Assembly: GCA_031292015.1 (NCBI GenBank)
Contig: JARLHY010000049.1
Span: 1 to 31,646 of the forward strand
Source: Negativicutes bacterium
GTDB lineage: Bacteria > Bacillota_C > Negativicutes > Sporomusales_B > JARLHX01
Direction: 5' to 3'
Length of the DNA stretch: 31,646 bases
Positions 8,608 to 15,737 of the stretch are shown one piece after another. The notes beneath the pieces were generated by a model that saw only the letters and a program-made list of their open reading frames with translations, ran no database searches and was not told the DNA's origin. A program made the position numbers and the translations under genes. Numbering within the stretch: position 1 is the stretch's first letter; the number at the start of each line of letters is the position of its first letter.

Positions 8608-9379
8608 GGTTATCCCTCCGTAAGTAAATGACAGTATTTAAGATAATTTCGGCAAAGCTCGCGGCATCAAGCCCGGCTCGGCCGATGAACAGGCCGTTGA
8701 CCTGATCTTTCCGGGCGATATCCATGGCGTTATCCTTGTTGACGCTGCCGCCGTAAAGGATGTAGCTGGCTTCGGCAATTTCCGGGCTGTACATATTGCC
8801 CAGGATTTTCCGGAAAAGCCCGTGGATCCAGTTGATATAATCCGGCGGTGCCGCCGCGGTCTTGCCGATCGCCCAGCGGGGTTCATAAGCATAGAGTATT
8901 CCTGCCGCGTCTTTTGCCTCGACCCCGGCCAGGAGTTCCTCAAGCTGGAGCGTCAGCACCCGGAAAGCTTCCGCCTCTTCCAGTCGCTCCTCCTCCCCGA
9001 CGCACAGGATGGGCATGAGTCCGTGCCGCAAAGCGGTATGGATTTTTTTGTTGGTGGTTTCGTTCGTTTCGCCAAACAGGGTCCGGCGCTCGTGATGGTT
9101 GAGTTCGACATAACTGCAGCCTACCTCGGTAAGCATCGCCGCCGAGACCTCGCCGGTGTAGGCGCCGGTCTCCGCCCAATGCATGTTCTGGGCGCCGAAC
9201 TTGATGTGCCGCCCCCGCAGCCGCTCGCCCACCGCGGCCAGCGCGGTAAAGGACGGCAAAACATAGAGCGGGAGTTCGTCAAAACCGCCTAGAAGGTCTT
9301 CCAGCTCGTCAATGAGGGCCAGGCTTTCCTTGATGGTATTGTTCATTTTCCAGCCTGAGCCGATGATAAAATGTTTCAT
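8582..9379 (-). CDS. tpiA: Triose-phosphate isomerase paralogue, EryH-like (probable erythrulose-phosphate isomerase)
   Basis: 265 residues with a complete TIM-barrel isomerase active site: Lys11 in SGWKMNNT, His95 in ELNHHERR, Glu166 in AYEPRWAIG and a phosphate loop YGGSVN. It departs from glycolytic TPI at conserved places: GNWKMN is GSGWKMN, GHSERR is NHHERR, and EPVWAIG is EPRWAIG. The segments AQNMHWAETGAYTGE and FGETNET recall the EryH/LerI group that isomerises L-erythrulose 1-phosphate and D-erythrulose 4-phosphate. AGGAG lies 5 bases before the ATG and the gene starts 11 bases after the pdxA2 stop, so it is translationally tied to the operon. It could instead simply convert DHAP to glyceraldehyde 3-phosphate. 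I think it is a dedicated paralogue rather than the housekeeping enzyme, because it lies in a sugar-acid operon with no glycolytic neighbours. Confidence 0.9.
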   Translation of the reverse strand: MKHFIIGSGWKMNNTIKESLALIDELEDLLGGFDELPLYVLPSFTALAAVGERLRGRHIKFGAQNMHWAETGAYTGEVSAAMLTEVGCSYVELNHHERRTLFGETNETTNKKIHTALRHGLMPILCVGEEERLEEAEAFRVLTLQLEELLAGVEAKDAAGILYAYEPRWAIGKTAAAPPDYINWIHGLFRKILGNMYSPEIAEASYILYGGSVNKDNAMDIARKDQVNGLFIGRAGLDAASFAEIILNTVIYLRRDNHENCYRGR

Positions 9380-9390
9380 GCCGTCTCCTG

Positions 9391-10401
9391 CTACAATTTC
9401 AGGTTTTTCAGCTTGAGAGCGTACTGCCCGGTGACCTGAATGGACTCTTCCATGCTCACCGCGCTGGCGATTCCTTTGCCGGCGATATCCATCGCCGTGC
9501 CGTGGTCGACCGAAGTCCGGATGAACGGCAGGCCGATGGTCACGCTCACCGTCTTGAGAAAATCATGGACCTTGGCTGCGATGTGGCCCTGGTCGTGATA
9601 AAGGCTCAAAACCGCGTCGCACTTGCCGGACTCGAACAGCAGGAAAACCGAGTCCGCCGGCACGGGTCCGAAGGCGTTGATCCCTTTGGCCACGGCGCTC
9701 TTCACCGCCGGCCCCAGTTCGTTGATCTCTTCATCGCCGCACAGGCCGTTGTCGCCGCCGTGAGGATTGAGGGCCGCCACGGCGATCCGGGCGTTGGCAA
9801 AACCGAGGTGTTTCATCGCCGTATCGCATTGCTCCACCGTCCGGAGCACGTTATCGTGCTTGATATACGCCACCGCCTTGGCCAGCGATATATGGCGGGT
9901 AAGGAAAAAGATCCGCATCTTGTTGACATGGAACATCGTCAGTACGTCCGTGGTGCCGGTGAGGCCGGCGAACATCTCGGTGTGGCCGATGTATTCGATC
10001 CCGGCCATATGGATGGCTTCCTTGTTGATCGGAGCGGTGGCCACCCCGTCGAGCTGACCGGCAAGAGCCAGCTTCACCGCTGTTTTGATGTATTCATAGC
10101 AGGCTGTCCCGTTGACGGCACTGATCTGGCCGTAGGGAACGTCAGGAGCAATGTTGTCGATGTTGAAAACGTCGATGATCCCGGCTTCGTATTTCCCGGC
10201 CTGCGGGTCGGTGACCGCATTCACCTTTGCCCCCAGGCCCAGGCCGGCGAGGGCGCGGCTCAGGATTTTGCCGCTGCCGATGACCAGCGGTTTCACTTCG
10301 TCGTATACTTTTCCCGCCGCCAGAGATTTGGCGATAATTTCCGGGCCTATGCCCGAGGGGTCGCCAAGGGTGATGCCGATGATCGGGCGTGTAGTATTCA
10401 T
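9391..10401 (-). CDS. pdxA2: PdxA2-type 4-phospho-aldonate dehydrogenase (decarboxylating)
   Basis: 336 residues. PdxA-family features run in order: GDPSGIGPEI near the N-terminus, YIGHTEMFAGLTGT, LNPHGGDNG, YHDQGHIAAK and SVDHGTAMDIAGKG, supplying the His metal ligands and NAD site. YHDQGHIA rather than YHDQGLP favours the PdxA2 branch, which oxidises C3 of 4-phospho-D-threonate or -erythronate; the beta-keto acid then loses CO2 to give DHAP. The neighbouring DUF1537 kinase is the usual partner, which argues against a role in pyridoxal synthesis. I chose the ATG at 10401 because AAAGGAG lies 9 bases before it; an in-frame ATG at 10443 would overlap the kinase gene and lacks a site. The ribosome site overlaps the kinase stop codon, suggesting coupled translation. 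If the true substrate is a pentonate 5-phosphate, the product would be erythrulose 4-phosphate. Confidence 0.93.
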   Translation of the reverse strand: MNTTRPIIGITLGDPSGIGPEIIAKSLAAGKVYDEVKPLVIGSGKILSRALAGLGLGAKVNAVTDPQAGKYEAGIIDVFNIDNIAPDVPYGQISAVNGTACYEYIKTAVKLALAGQLDGVATAPINKEAIHMAGIEYIGHTEMFAGLTGTTDVLTMFHVNKMRIFFLTRHISLAKAVAYIKHDNVLRTVEQCDTAMKHLGFANARIAVAALNPHGGDNGLCGDEEINELGPAVKSAVAKGINAFGPVPADSVFLLFESGKCDAVLSLYHDQGHIAAKVHDFLKTVSVTIGLPFIRTSVDHGTAMDIAGKGIASAVSMEESIQVTGQYALKLKNLKL

Positions 10402-10415
10402 GTTCTCTAACTCCT

Positions 10416-11711
10416 TTAGCGCTCTGTCATATATTTTATGCACTGCCAGGCAGTGTCGCCCGCACCGATGAACCCGCCTTTGGTTGTGACTTTCAGGCCG
10501 CTGAACCGTCCCCCGCGCAGACAGCCGTAAGATATATGGGGAATGATCTCATCTTCCAGCTCGATAGCATGGGCGCCGAGCACGCTGCAGAAAGCGACTG
10601 TCACATCGCCGCCGGTGAGGTAGACGCCTTTGACGGCGACATCGGCAAGTTCCAGGGCCCGCTTGGCCAGGCTGGCCAGACTGCAGGTAATCCTTCGGCT
10701 GATTTCGTCAAGACTGATCCCGCGGCTGGCCGCTTCTCCTTCAAGATCAAGAACCATATCAGCCGTCTCGGCTACGCGAAACCCGAAGACATCGTGCCGC
10801 GCGCTGGCCTCGGCCGCGGCCCGGGCCAGACCTTCGCAGATCTCCTCGTCATACCCGCCGTCCAGGAAAAGCCGGACATCGACACTGATCAGCCGGGCTC
10901 CGCACTCTTTTTCCAGATAGTCGAGCTGGCTGCGGGTCAGATCACTTACACTGCCTGACACAACAAGCACTTTGCCGGTGATCTTTTCGACTTTCTTGAC
11001 ACTGACATAGCGGGAAAACAGGGCTTGGGTGAACGGCCCTGGGTCAACCGAAACGGCTTTTATCCCGGAAGCCGCCACCGCGTGGGCAACCACCTCGATG
11101 TCCGCTTCCGAGGCCGAATCAACGACCACGATCCGTTTGCCCTCCGCCACTTCTGTGCTCAGGGCCGCGATGATCGCGTCCGTTCCCTTCGCCACCGTCG
11201 CCAAAGGTATGACGCCGCAGCCCAGGCCGGTCTGCTCGGCGAAAACATTCGGCAGATAGGAGTTTTTCACCGGCTTGATCGGGTCCCGCCCTGCCACCGT
11301 TCTGGCCACAGGCACGGCGTTCACCAGCAGATAGCCGCCGATGGTGATTTTGCCGGAGGCCGGGTAGGACGGAACGCAGACCGCCACATATTCCGGCCCG
11401 AGGGCGTCGAGCATCCCCTCCACTTCGGCGCCGAGATTGCCGCGAATCGTGCTGTCGACCCGTTTGCAAAAATACTTGCCGCCTTTTTCTTTCAGGGCCC
11501 TGGTATCTTTCTCCACCTTAAGCCGGGCTTCTTCCCCGCTCAGGCCCCGGCTCATGGCGTTGACCACAACGCCGTCGACGCCGGTCACCTCGAAGGACTC
11601 GATCCGATCATCCTGAACAATGGTCAGAATCTTGAATCCGGCCTTGGTCAAAAGCACCCCGGCGGTGTTCGCGCCGGTCAGGTCGTCGGCTACGATCGCA
11701 CATAGACACAT
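10416..11711 (-). CDS. DUF1537 four-carbon acid-sugar kinase family protein
   Basis: 431 residues, the usual length. The N-terminal half carries the hallmark VADDLTGANTAGV and a KRVDSTIRGNLGAE segment of the substrate-binding domain; the C-terminal half has YLTGGDVT and VTTKGGFIGAGD of the nucleotide-binding domain. Members phosphorylate the terminal hydroxyl of acid sugars (D-threonate, L-threonate, D-erythronate, 3-oxo-isoapionate) with ATP. Here the phosphorylated acid would pass straight to the PdxA2-type dehydrogenase 14 bases downstream. I chose the ATG at 11711, with AAAGGAGG 7 bases before it, over the ATG at 11729. A 125-base palindromic element separates it from the upstream transporter gene. 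Which acid is used cannot be told from sequence. Confidence 0.92.
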   Translation of the reverse strand: MCLCAIVADDLTGANTAGVLLTKAGFKILTIVQDDRIESFEVTGVDGVVVNAMSRGLSGEEARLKVEKDTRALKEKGGKYFCKRVDSTIRGNLGAEVEGMLDALGPEYVAVCVPSYPASGKITIGGYLLVNAVPVARTVAGRDPIKPVKNSYLPNVFAEQTGLGCGVIPLATVAKGTDAIIAALSTEVAEGKRIVVVDSASEADIEVVAHAVAASGIKAVSVDPGPFTQALFSRYVSVKKVEKITGKVLVVSGSVSDLTRSQLDYLEKECGARLISVDVRLFLDGGYDEEICEGLARAAAEASARHDVFGFRVAETADMVLDLEGEAASRGISLDEISRRITCSLASLAKRALELADVAVKGVYLTGGDVTVAFCSVLGAHAIELEDEIIPHISYGCLRGGRFSGLKVTTKGGFIGAGDTAWQCIKYMTER

Positions 11712-11759
11712 AGTTGATCCTCCTTTCATCCTGGGGTAAAAGCGTGTTGATATTCCCCC

Positions 11760-11884
11760 AGGCTGTTCAAAAGGGCCGAGATGCTAGGCGGCTGCGAGGA
11801 AGCGCGCGAAGACAGTACATGGTGGCGTACGGCAAGCGCGCTCCCGGAGCACCAACAACGCAGATTGGCCTTTTTCAACAGCCT
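11760..11884. repeat. 125-base imperfect palindromic intergenic element
   Basis: Ends AGGCTGTTCAAAAGGGCC and GGCCTTTTTCAACAGCCT are near-perfect inverted complements. Inner pairings continue: GGCCGAGATGC with GCAGATTGGCC, AGGAAGCGCGC with GCGCGCTCCCGG, and a GTAC/GTAC pair near the centre, so the whole unit folds into one long hairpin. I recognise the shape and end sequences as a dispersed intergenic palindrome seen in many bacterial genomes. It fills nearly the whole gap between the MFS and kinase genes inside an operon, so it may act as a partial terminator or RNA-stability element. Confidence 0.75.
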
Positions 11885-11888
11885 AAAA

Positions 11889-13217
11889 TCACACCGGTTC
11901 GTCGAGGGTCATAATCAGCAAAAAGCCGATAAGGGCCGCTGCAGCAAAATATGTGAAAACATAGTCGTAGGTCTTGAACGCATCCAGCAGCGCCCCGGCG
12001 ATCATCGGTGAAAAGAAACCGCCCAGGTTGCCGCCGCTGTTGACCACCGCGATCGCCACCGGATAGGTGCTGCCTGTCGTCAGCCCCATCGGATACGCCG
12101 TGAACGCCGGCCAGCCCACATTCAGCAGAAACCCGGTCATGAACAGCGCTGCTGATACCAATGTCGCATTTTCCGGCAGATTAATCAATACAATCATCAT
12201 CAGCACCGTCGACAGCGCTGTCAGCAGCATCGTCGGCTTGCGGCGCTTGTAAAGCAGCTTGTCGGAAACCCAGCCGCCCAATAGCGCCCCGATCAGGCCG
12301 CCGACCCAGGGAGACGCGGCCACAAAGCCCATCTTCAGGAAGGAGTAATGCTTCTCGTTGACAAGATAGGACGGTATCCAGGTCATCAGCCCGTACAGCA
12401 CGCTGACCATCATGAAATAGGCAAAGCAGTCGCCCCAGATGTTCCAGGAGGAAAATAGGCCTTTATTGGTTTCGATCTTTGGTACCGTTTTGGCCCGGAT
12501 AAATCTGTCCAGCCAGCCCAGGGACACTTTCTCGTCCACTGTCGCGCTGCTGGCGGCCGAGGCTTTGTTTTCCCGGATATAGGCGGCTTCCTCGGCGTTG
12601 ACATAGGCGCTGTCCTCCGGTCTGGTCCGGATCAGCCAGTACCAGATCGCCGCCATGACGAAACCGGGCAGGGCGAAGATATAAAAGATGTAGCGCCAGC
12701 CCATCTCCTGGGCGATCCAGACGCAGATCAGCGGCACGACGATCGGGGCAAACATGGTGGAGGCGATATACACCCCTACAGCTGTGGCTTTTTCTTTTCC
12801 CGGGAACCAGTTGTTGATGGTCGACGTGCAGCCCACCGGGGTCGGGCCTTCGGAAACACCGAGTCCGAGCCGGCAGGCCAGCAGCGAAAACCCGGACTGG
12901 GCCGTACCGATCAGATAGGTGAAGAGGGAAAAGCCGACAATCGACAGCGAGACGAGGCCCCGCAGACCAAAGCGGCTGAACCAGAAACCGGCGGGAATCT
13001 GGGTGATCGCATAGCCGAGGAAGAAAAAGCTGGCGATGGCTCCGGCCTCGAAGTTGCTGAGAACGAATTCCTTGCGCATGAACGGCAGAGCTACCCCGAT
13101 GTTGGCCCGGTCAGCAAAGTTGATAGCGTAAGTCGTAAAGATGATTGCCATAACAACCCAACGGAAACTTGTGGCCTTTTTCAGAGCAGTACTTGTGGAC
13201 ACGGTTGGTTCGGACAC
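11889..13217 (-). CDS. MFS transporter, ACS family, first gene of the sugar-acid operon
   Basis: 442 residues with 12 predicted membrane segments. NFADRANIGVALPFM, GFWFSRFGLRG and LGVSEGPTPVGCTSTINNWF are typical of the anion:cation symporters for hexuronates, glucarate and related acids. The GTG start at 13217 has GGGGAGG 9 bases before it. The gene is followed by the palindromic element and then the kinase, dehydrogenase and two isomerase genes, so it most likely imports the acid sugar that this operon degrades. TTGAAA-type sequences upstream (13234-13318) may be the binding sites of the adjacent RpiR regulator. The substrate itself is not readable; a C4 or C5 aldonate is inferred. Confidence 0.9.
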   Translation of the reverse strand: MSEPTVSTSTALKKATSFRWVVMAIIFTTYAINFADRANIGVALPFMRKEFVLSNFEAGAIASFFFLGYAITQIPAGFWFSRFGLRGLVSLSIVGFSLFTYLIGTAQSGFSLLACRLGLGVSEGPTPVGCTSTINNWFPGKEKATAVGVYIASTMFAPIVVPLICVWIAQEMGWRYIFYIFALPGFVMAAIWYWLIRTRPEDSAYVNAEEAAYIRENKASAASSATVDEKVSLGWLDRFIRAKTVPKIETNKGLFSSWNIWGDCFAYFMMVSVLYGLMTWIPSYLVNEKHYSFLKMGFVAASPWVGGLIGALLGGWVSDKLLYKRRKPTMLLTALSTVLMMIVLINLPENATLVSAALFMTGFLLNVGWPAFTAYPMGLTTGSTYPVAIAVVNSGGNLGGFFSPMIAGALLDAFKTYDYVFTYFAAAALIGFLLIMTLDEPV

Positions 13218-13233
13218 AAAAACACACCTCCCC

Positions 13234-13318
13234 TAAATTTTGAAAACGCCGTTACCATTATCCCCTGATTCAATCTTTTGAAATTATCGGAATACTTCGT
13301 CGTGTAAATTTGAAAACC
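13234..13318. promoter_or_regulatory. Candidate RpiR operator cluster upstream of the sugar-acid operon
   Basis: Two near-identical direct repeats, TAAATTTTGAAAACG at 13234-13248 and TAAATTTGAAAACC at 13305-13318, flank an inverted repeat TTCAA-TCTT-TTGAA at 13269-13282. All three share TTGAA cores and lie in the 250-base gap between the MFS gene and the divergently placed end of the RpiR gene. A GATAAT on the minus strand (13257-13262) could be a -10 element between them. Assignment to RpiR is by position only. Confidence 0.35.
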
Positions 13319-13381
13319 TTCTTTTTTGTAAATTTTTTATTATTTTTTCTTACATTTATTTTCATCATTATCTGTCAGACG

Positions 13382-13410
13382 AAAAATCGCCAGGCTTTTC
13401 GGCCTGGCGA
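13382..13410 (-). terminator. Intrinsic terminator downstream of the RpiR gene
   Basis: TCGCCAGGC at 13387-13395 pairs with GCCTGGCGA at 13402-13410; the minus-strand transcript ends in a T-run (13382-13386). A second GC-rich hairpin, CCGGCC/GGCCGG at 13450-13465, sits 2 bases after the RpiR stop but lacks a T-run. Confidence 0.8.
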
Positions 13411-13467
13411 CTGCAGTATTTTTGAGAAAGTCATGTTGAATAAACGCCCCCGGCCGTTCGGCCGGCA

Positions 13468-14316
13468 TCAAAGTTTTCTCACCGCTAACGCCTTGCGAGT
13501 CTTTTCGAGGTTCGTCAGAAAGAGTTCCTTGCGGCGAAGGGCCAGTGTGATGAACAAAGTATCCAGAATGTAGATCTGAGCGATCATATTCTCCATCGAC
13601 TCGCCGCGATAGAAAGTCTCCGGCGCCGACGTAACCAGCCGGATGTCGGACACCTTCGCCAAGGGAGCGTTGGGCCGGCCGATGATGCAGATGGTTGTCG
13701 CCCCGCCGTTTTTGGCGGCCTTGACCACATCGATCATCTCTTTCGTGGTGCCTGAACTGCTTACCGCCACCGCCACATCGCCCGGCCCGAGCATCGAAGC
13801 CGACATCAGCTGGCCGTGGCTGTCAGGAAGAAAGCGGGAATAAAATCCGACCCGCATAAACTTATTGTGGGCGCTTTCCGCTACACAGGCGGCGTTGCCG
13901 GCGCCGAAAAACTCCAGCCGCTGCGCTGCTTCGATGGCGCTCGCGGCTCTGGTGAGCTGAGGCCAGTCCATCCCCTCCAGCGTGGACTCGATGCTGGCTA
14001 CATGGCTTTTGGCCAGTTTTTTCGCCACATCGGTTATGTCATCAAGCTCATTCACTTCTTCGTGAATATTGGCCAGCGGATTGACGAACTCCCTGGAAAT
14101 CGTGAACTTCAGTTCCTGATAACCGGCCAGCCCGATGGTCCGGCACAATCGGGTGACCGTCGGTTCGCTGACTGCGCAGGCTTCGGCCAGCTCAGTGATC
14201 GACAGGTACACCACACTGCGGGGATTCTTCAGAATGTAGTCGGCTACCTGGCGGGCCCGCGGCGCCAGATGATGATAGTTTTCCTGAATCTTTCCGATAA
14301 TGACGCTGTCAGCCAT
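13468..14316 (-). CDS. RpiR-family transcriptional regulator (HTH + SIS domain)
   Basis: 282 residues. Residues 1-77 form the RpiR helix-turn-helix (YLSITELAEACAVSEPTVTRLCR) and the second half is a SIS sugar-phosphate-binding domain (FFGAGNAACVAE, then SSSGTTKEMIDVVKAAK and GATTICIIG). Family members sense phosphosugars or sugar acids and usually control the neighbouring catabolic genes, here the MFS-kinase-dehydrogenase-isomerase operon. I chose the ATG at 14316 because GAGG lies 6 bases before it; the longer GTG start lies inside that site. Upstream GAACT/AGTTC (about 14340-14358) is a possible autoregulatory palindrome. The gene has its own terminator, so it is transcribed separately from the operon it probably controls. 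Confidence 0.92.
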   Translation of the reverse strand: MADSVIIGKIQENYHHLAPRARQVADYILKNPRSVVYLSITELAEACAVSEPTVTRLCRTIGLAGYQELKFTISREFVNPLANIHEEVNELDDITDVAKKLAKSHVASIESTLEGMDWPQLTRAASAIEAAQRLEFFGAGNAACVAESAHNKFMRVGFYSRFLPDSHGQLMSASMLGPGDVAVAVSSSGTTKEMIDVVKAAKNGGATTICIIGRPNAPLAKVSDIRLVTSAPETFYRGESMENMIAQIYILDTLFITLALRRKELFLTNLEKTRKALAVRKL

Positions 14317-14528
14317 AAAACACCTCACTGCGGCGTTGAACTTTTATATAGAGTTCGGCGTAAAATTGAAATTCCTCTTTTCCTGGCCGGAAAAAACCTG
14401 GCAACCCGCTCCTGTGGACCGCCACAGTGGAAAGAATGACAATTGGACCATTAAGACGAAGGGTTTGGATAACGATCCGTCAAAAAGCAATTCCGCCAAT
14501 GCCATCCCTTAAAGCAGCTATTTCGGCT

Positions 14529-14557
14529 TTGCCTCTCCCCCGTCTCATGAATATAAT
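14529..14557 (+). promoter_or_regulatory. Sigma-A-type promoter for a small transcript
   Basis: TTGCCT at 14529-14534 is followed after exactly 17 bases by TATAAT at 14552-14557. The likely start of transcription is near 14564. No long gene follows on this strand before the terminator at 14717-14759, so the product would be a short RNA of about 195 bases. Confidence 0.5.
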
Positions 14558-14621
14558 AAACATAGAACGGGTAGCCTCCGTTCTTCAAAACTGAATAGGA
14601 GGCCGGCGACCGTGCCGGATC

Positions 14622-14693
14622 ATGACATCCGACTCGACGTATTGCCGCTGCCGTAGCTGCAGGGAATACAAGGGTTGCCAACCACTGTCGTGA
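14622..14693 (+). CDS. Possible 23-residue Cys-rich peptide
   Basis: ATG at 14622 to TGA at 14691-14693. Four cysteines form CxCx2Cx5C in CRCRSCREYKGC, a spacing suited to metal or redox chemistry. The frame sits between a good promoter and a terminator. An AGGAGG site at 14597-14602 lies 19 bases upstream, but a CCGGC/GCCGG hairpin (14603-14618) between them would bring it closer. A competing 14-codon frame starts at GTG 14612 with better spacing. No relative is recognised and it could be chance. Confidence 0.3.
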   Translation: MTSDSTYCRCRSCREYKGCQPLS

Positions 14694-14716
14694 CGCACCA
14701 GCCCGCCTCCGGACGA

Positions 14717-14759
14717 GAAAAGCCCCCATCAGCCGCACCGGCTGACAGGGGCTTGTTTT
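14717..14759. terminator. Intrinsic terminator, bidirectional
   Basis: AAGCCCC (14720-14726) pairs with GGGGCTT (14748-14754) and TCAGCC (14729-14734) with GGCTGA (14740-14745), with one internal mismatch pair. T-runs follow on both strands. On the minus strand it ends the liv/ATC-hydrolase/nitroreductase operon 38 bases after the last stop; on the plus strand it would end the small transcript. Confidence 0.85.
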
Positions 14760-14797
14760 GTGCAATGGCGATGCGGTTGTTCCTATTACTCAATAGT

Positions 14798-15679
14798 TTA
14801 CTTCGTCCCTCTGGTGAGGATCATCTCTTTCAGCGGCATCCGCCGGGATTTGATCGTTCCCATCGCCGACCAGCCCACAGCGATATGAAGGGCCACTTCG
14901 ATATAGTCCGGCAGGCCGTATCGCTCCTTGAAGGTTTTGCCGGTGTCTTCCGTGACCTCCGTTTTCGCGGTTTTCGAAAGCCAGACCCCGCCCAGCCCAA
15001 GGGCGTGGGCCATCAGCAGCATATGATCCCCCGCCGCCGCCGCGTCGAATCCGCCGTTCTGCGGCACCGTCTTGTCCTGCCCGACGACCCCGGGAACGCG
15101 CCGGTCGTAGCAGATGACGATGATCACCGCGTTGGTCACCGGGATATCGCTCCAGATCATTTTGGCTTCTTCCGGTTCCCGGATCACGACGAAACGGACT
15201 TCGTCCAGGTTACAGCCGATCGGCGCCGCTCTTCCGGCCTCCAGAATCTTCTCGATCAGTTCGTCTGGCACCGGTTTGTCGACCCAGTCGCGAATCGAAC
15301 GGCGTTCGAAGATCAACTTGTTTACAACAGCCAGTTCCTCAGGGGTGAACGGAGTCTGAACAGGCTGATCCCACTCGATTTTCTCGCCGGCCCGGATTTT
15401 GGCTGCCAGGGCGAGATATTCCTTGACCCACTCGATATCCGGGTCATTGTCGCTAAAACCCCGCTCCCGCCAGACATCATACACCAGCTGGGTCTGCAGG
15501 CCGAAGACCGGGATGGATTTATTCTGCCCCCTGACAAGCAGCGGATACAGGGGGACCTCGATGTTGTGATGGGCCCGCTCCCGCAGCAGCGCCCTAAGCA
15601 GCTCCGGCTCCAGCTTCATCAGATCTTTCTTTTCGTATATTGCTCCTCCGAACGGCGTCACTTTGATTACCTCCGGCAT
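14798..15679 (-). CDS. Nitroreductase-family flavoprotein with N-terminal extension
   Basis: 293 residues. From about residue 125 it follows the FMN-dependent nitroreductase fold: ERRSIRDWVDKPVPDELIEKI (FMN-binding Arg-Arg-Ser), LEAGRAAPIGCNLD, then QNGGFDAAAAGDHMLLMAHALGLGG and a C-terminal ALHIAVGW strand. The first ~115 residues are an extension that most members lack and that I cannot assign. Family enzymes use NAD(P)H to reduce nitro groups, quinones or activated double bonds. It is the last gene of the liv operon, 58 bases after the ATC-hydrolase-like gene, so a role in breaking down the imported compound is likely. AGGAGGG lies 6 bases before the ATG, fixing the start. The true substrate is unknown. 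Confidence 0.85.
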   Translation of the reverse strand: MPEVIKVTPFGGAIYEKKDLMKLEPELLRALLRERAHHNIEVPLYPLLVRGQNKSIPVFGLQTQLVYDVWRERGFSDNDPDIEWVKEYLALAAKIRAGEKIEWDQPVQTPFTPEELAVVNKLIFERRSIRDWVDKPVPDELIEKILEAGRAAPIGCNLDEVRFVVIREPEEAKMIWSDIPVTNAVIIVICYDRRVPGVVGQDKTVPQNGGFDAAAAGDHMLLMAHALGLGGVWLSKTAKTEVTEDTGKTFKERYGLPDYIEVALHIAVGWSAMGTIKSRRMPLKEMILTRGTK

Positions 15680-15737
15680 CGCTTTCCCTCCTCTTATTGC
15701 CGGCCATCAGCCAGGCCGGTTTACGGAATTTTCCCCG

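Larger units (their letters stand above)
14317..14797. other. 481-base interval without a long gene
   Basis: It contains the minus-strand promoter region of the RpiR gene (about 14317-14420), a CTGTGG/CCACAG hairpin near 14410-14425 with no T-run, and on the plus strand a promoter-hairpin-small-frame-terminator arrangement at 14529-14759. A 104-codon minus-strand frame spans the interval, but it has no ribosome site and no recognisable domain and is not called. Confidence 0.6.

Noticed and set aside
9502..10410. 302-codon plus-strand frame
   Set aside because: It is an exact antisense shadow of the PdxA2 gene, with composition rich in His, Arg and Asp and no family features.
14317..14560. 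Possible riboswitch upstream of the RpiR gene (a GGCAAAGCC-like stretch on the minus strand)
   Set aside because: It was compared mentally with cyclic-di-GMP, lysine and glycine riboswitch cores; only short fragments match and the order of conserved elements is absent.
14612..14656. 14-codon frame starting at GTG with AGGAGG 9 bases upstream
   Set aside because: The start signal is good, but the peptide is too short to judge and it ends without conserved features; mentioned only as an alternative to the Cys-rich peptide.
14451..14765. 104-codon minus-strand frame in the gap upstream of the RpiR gene
   Set aside because: It runs through a terminator at its start, has no ribosome site, and its residues match nothing recognisable.
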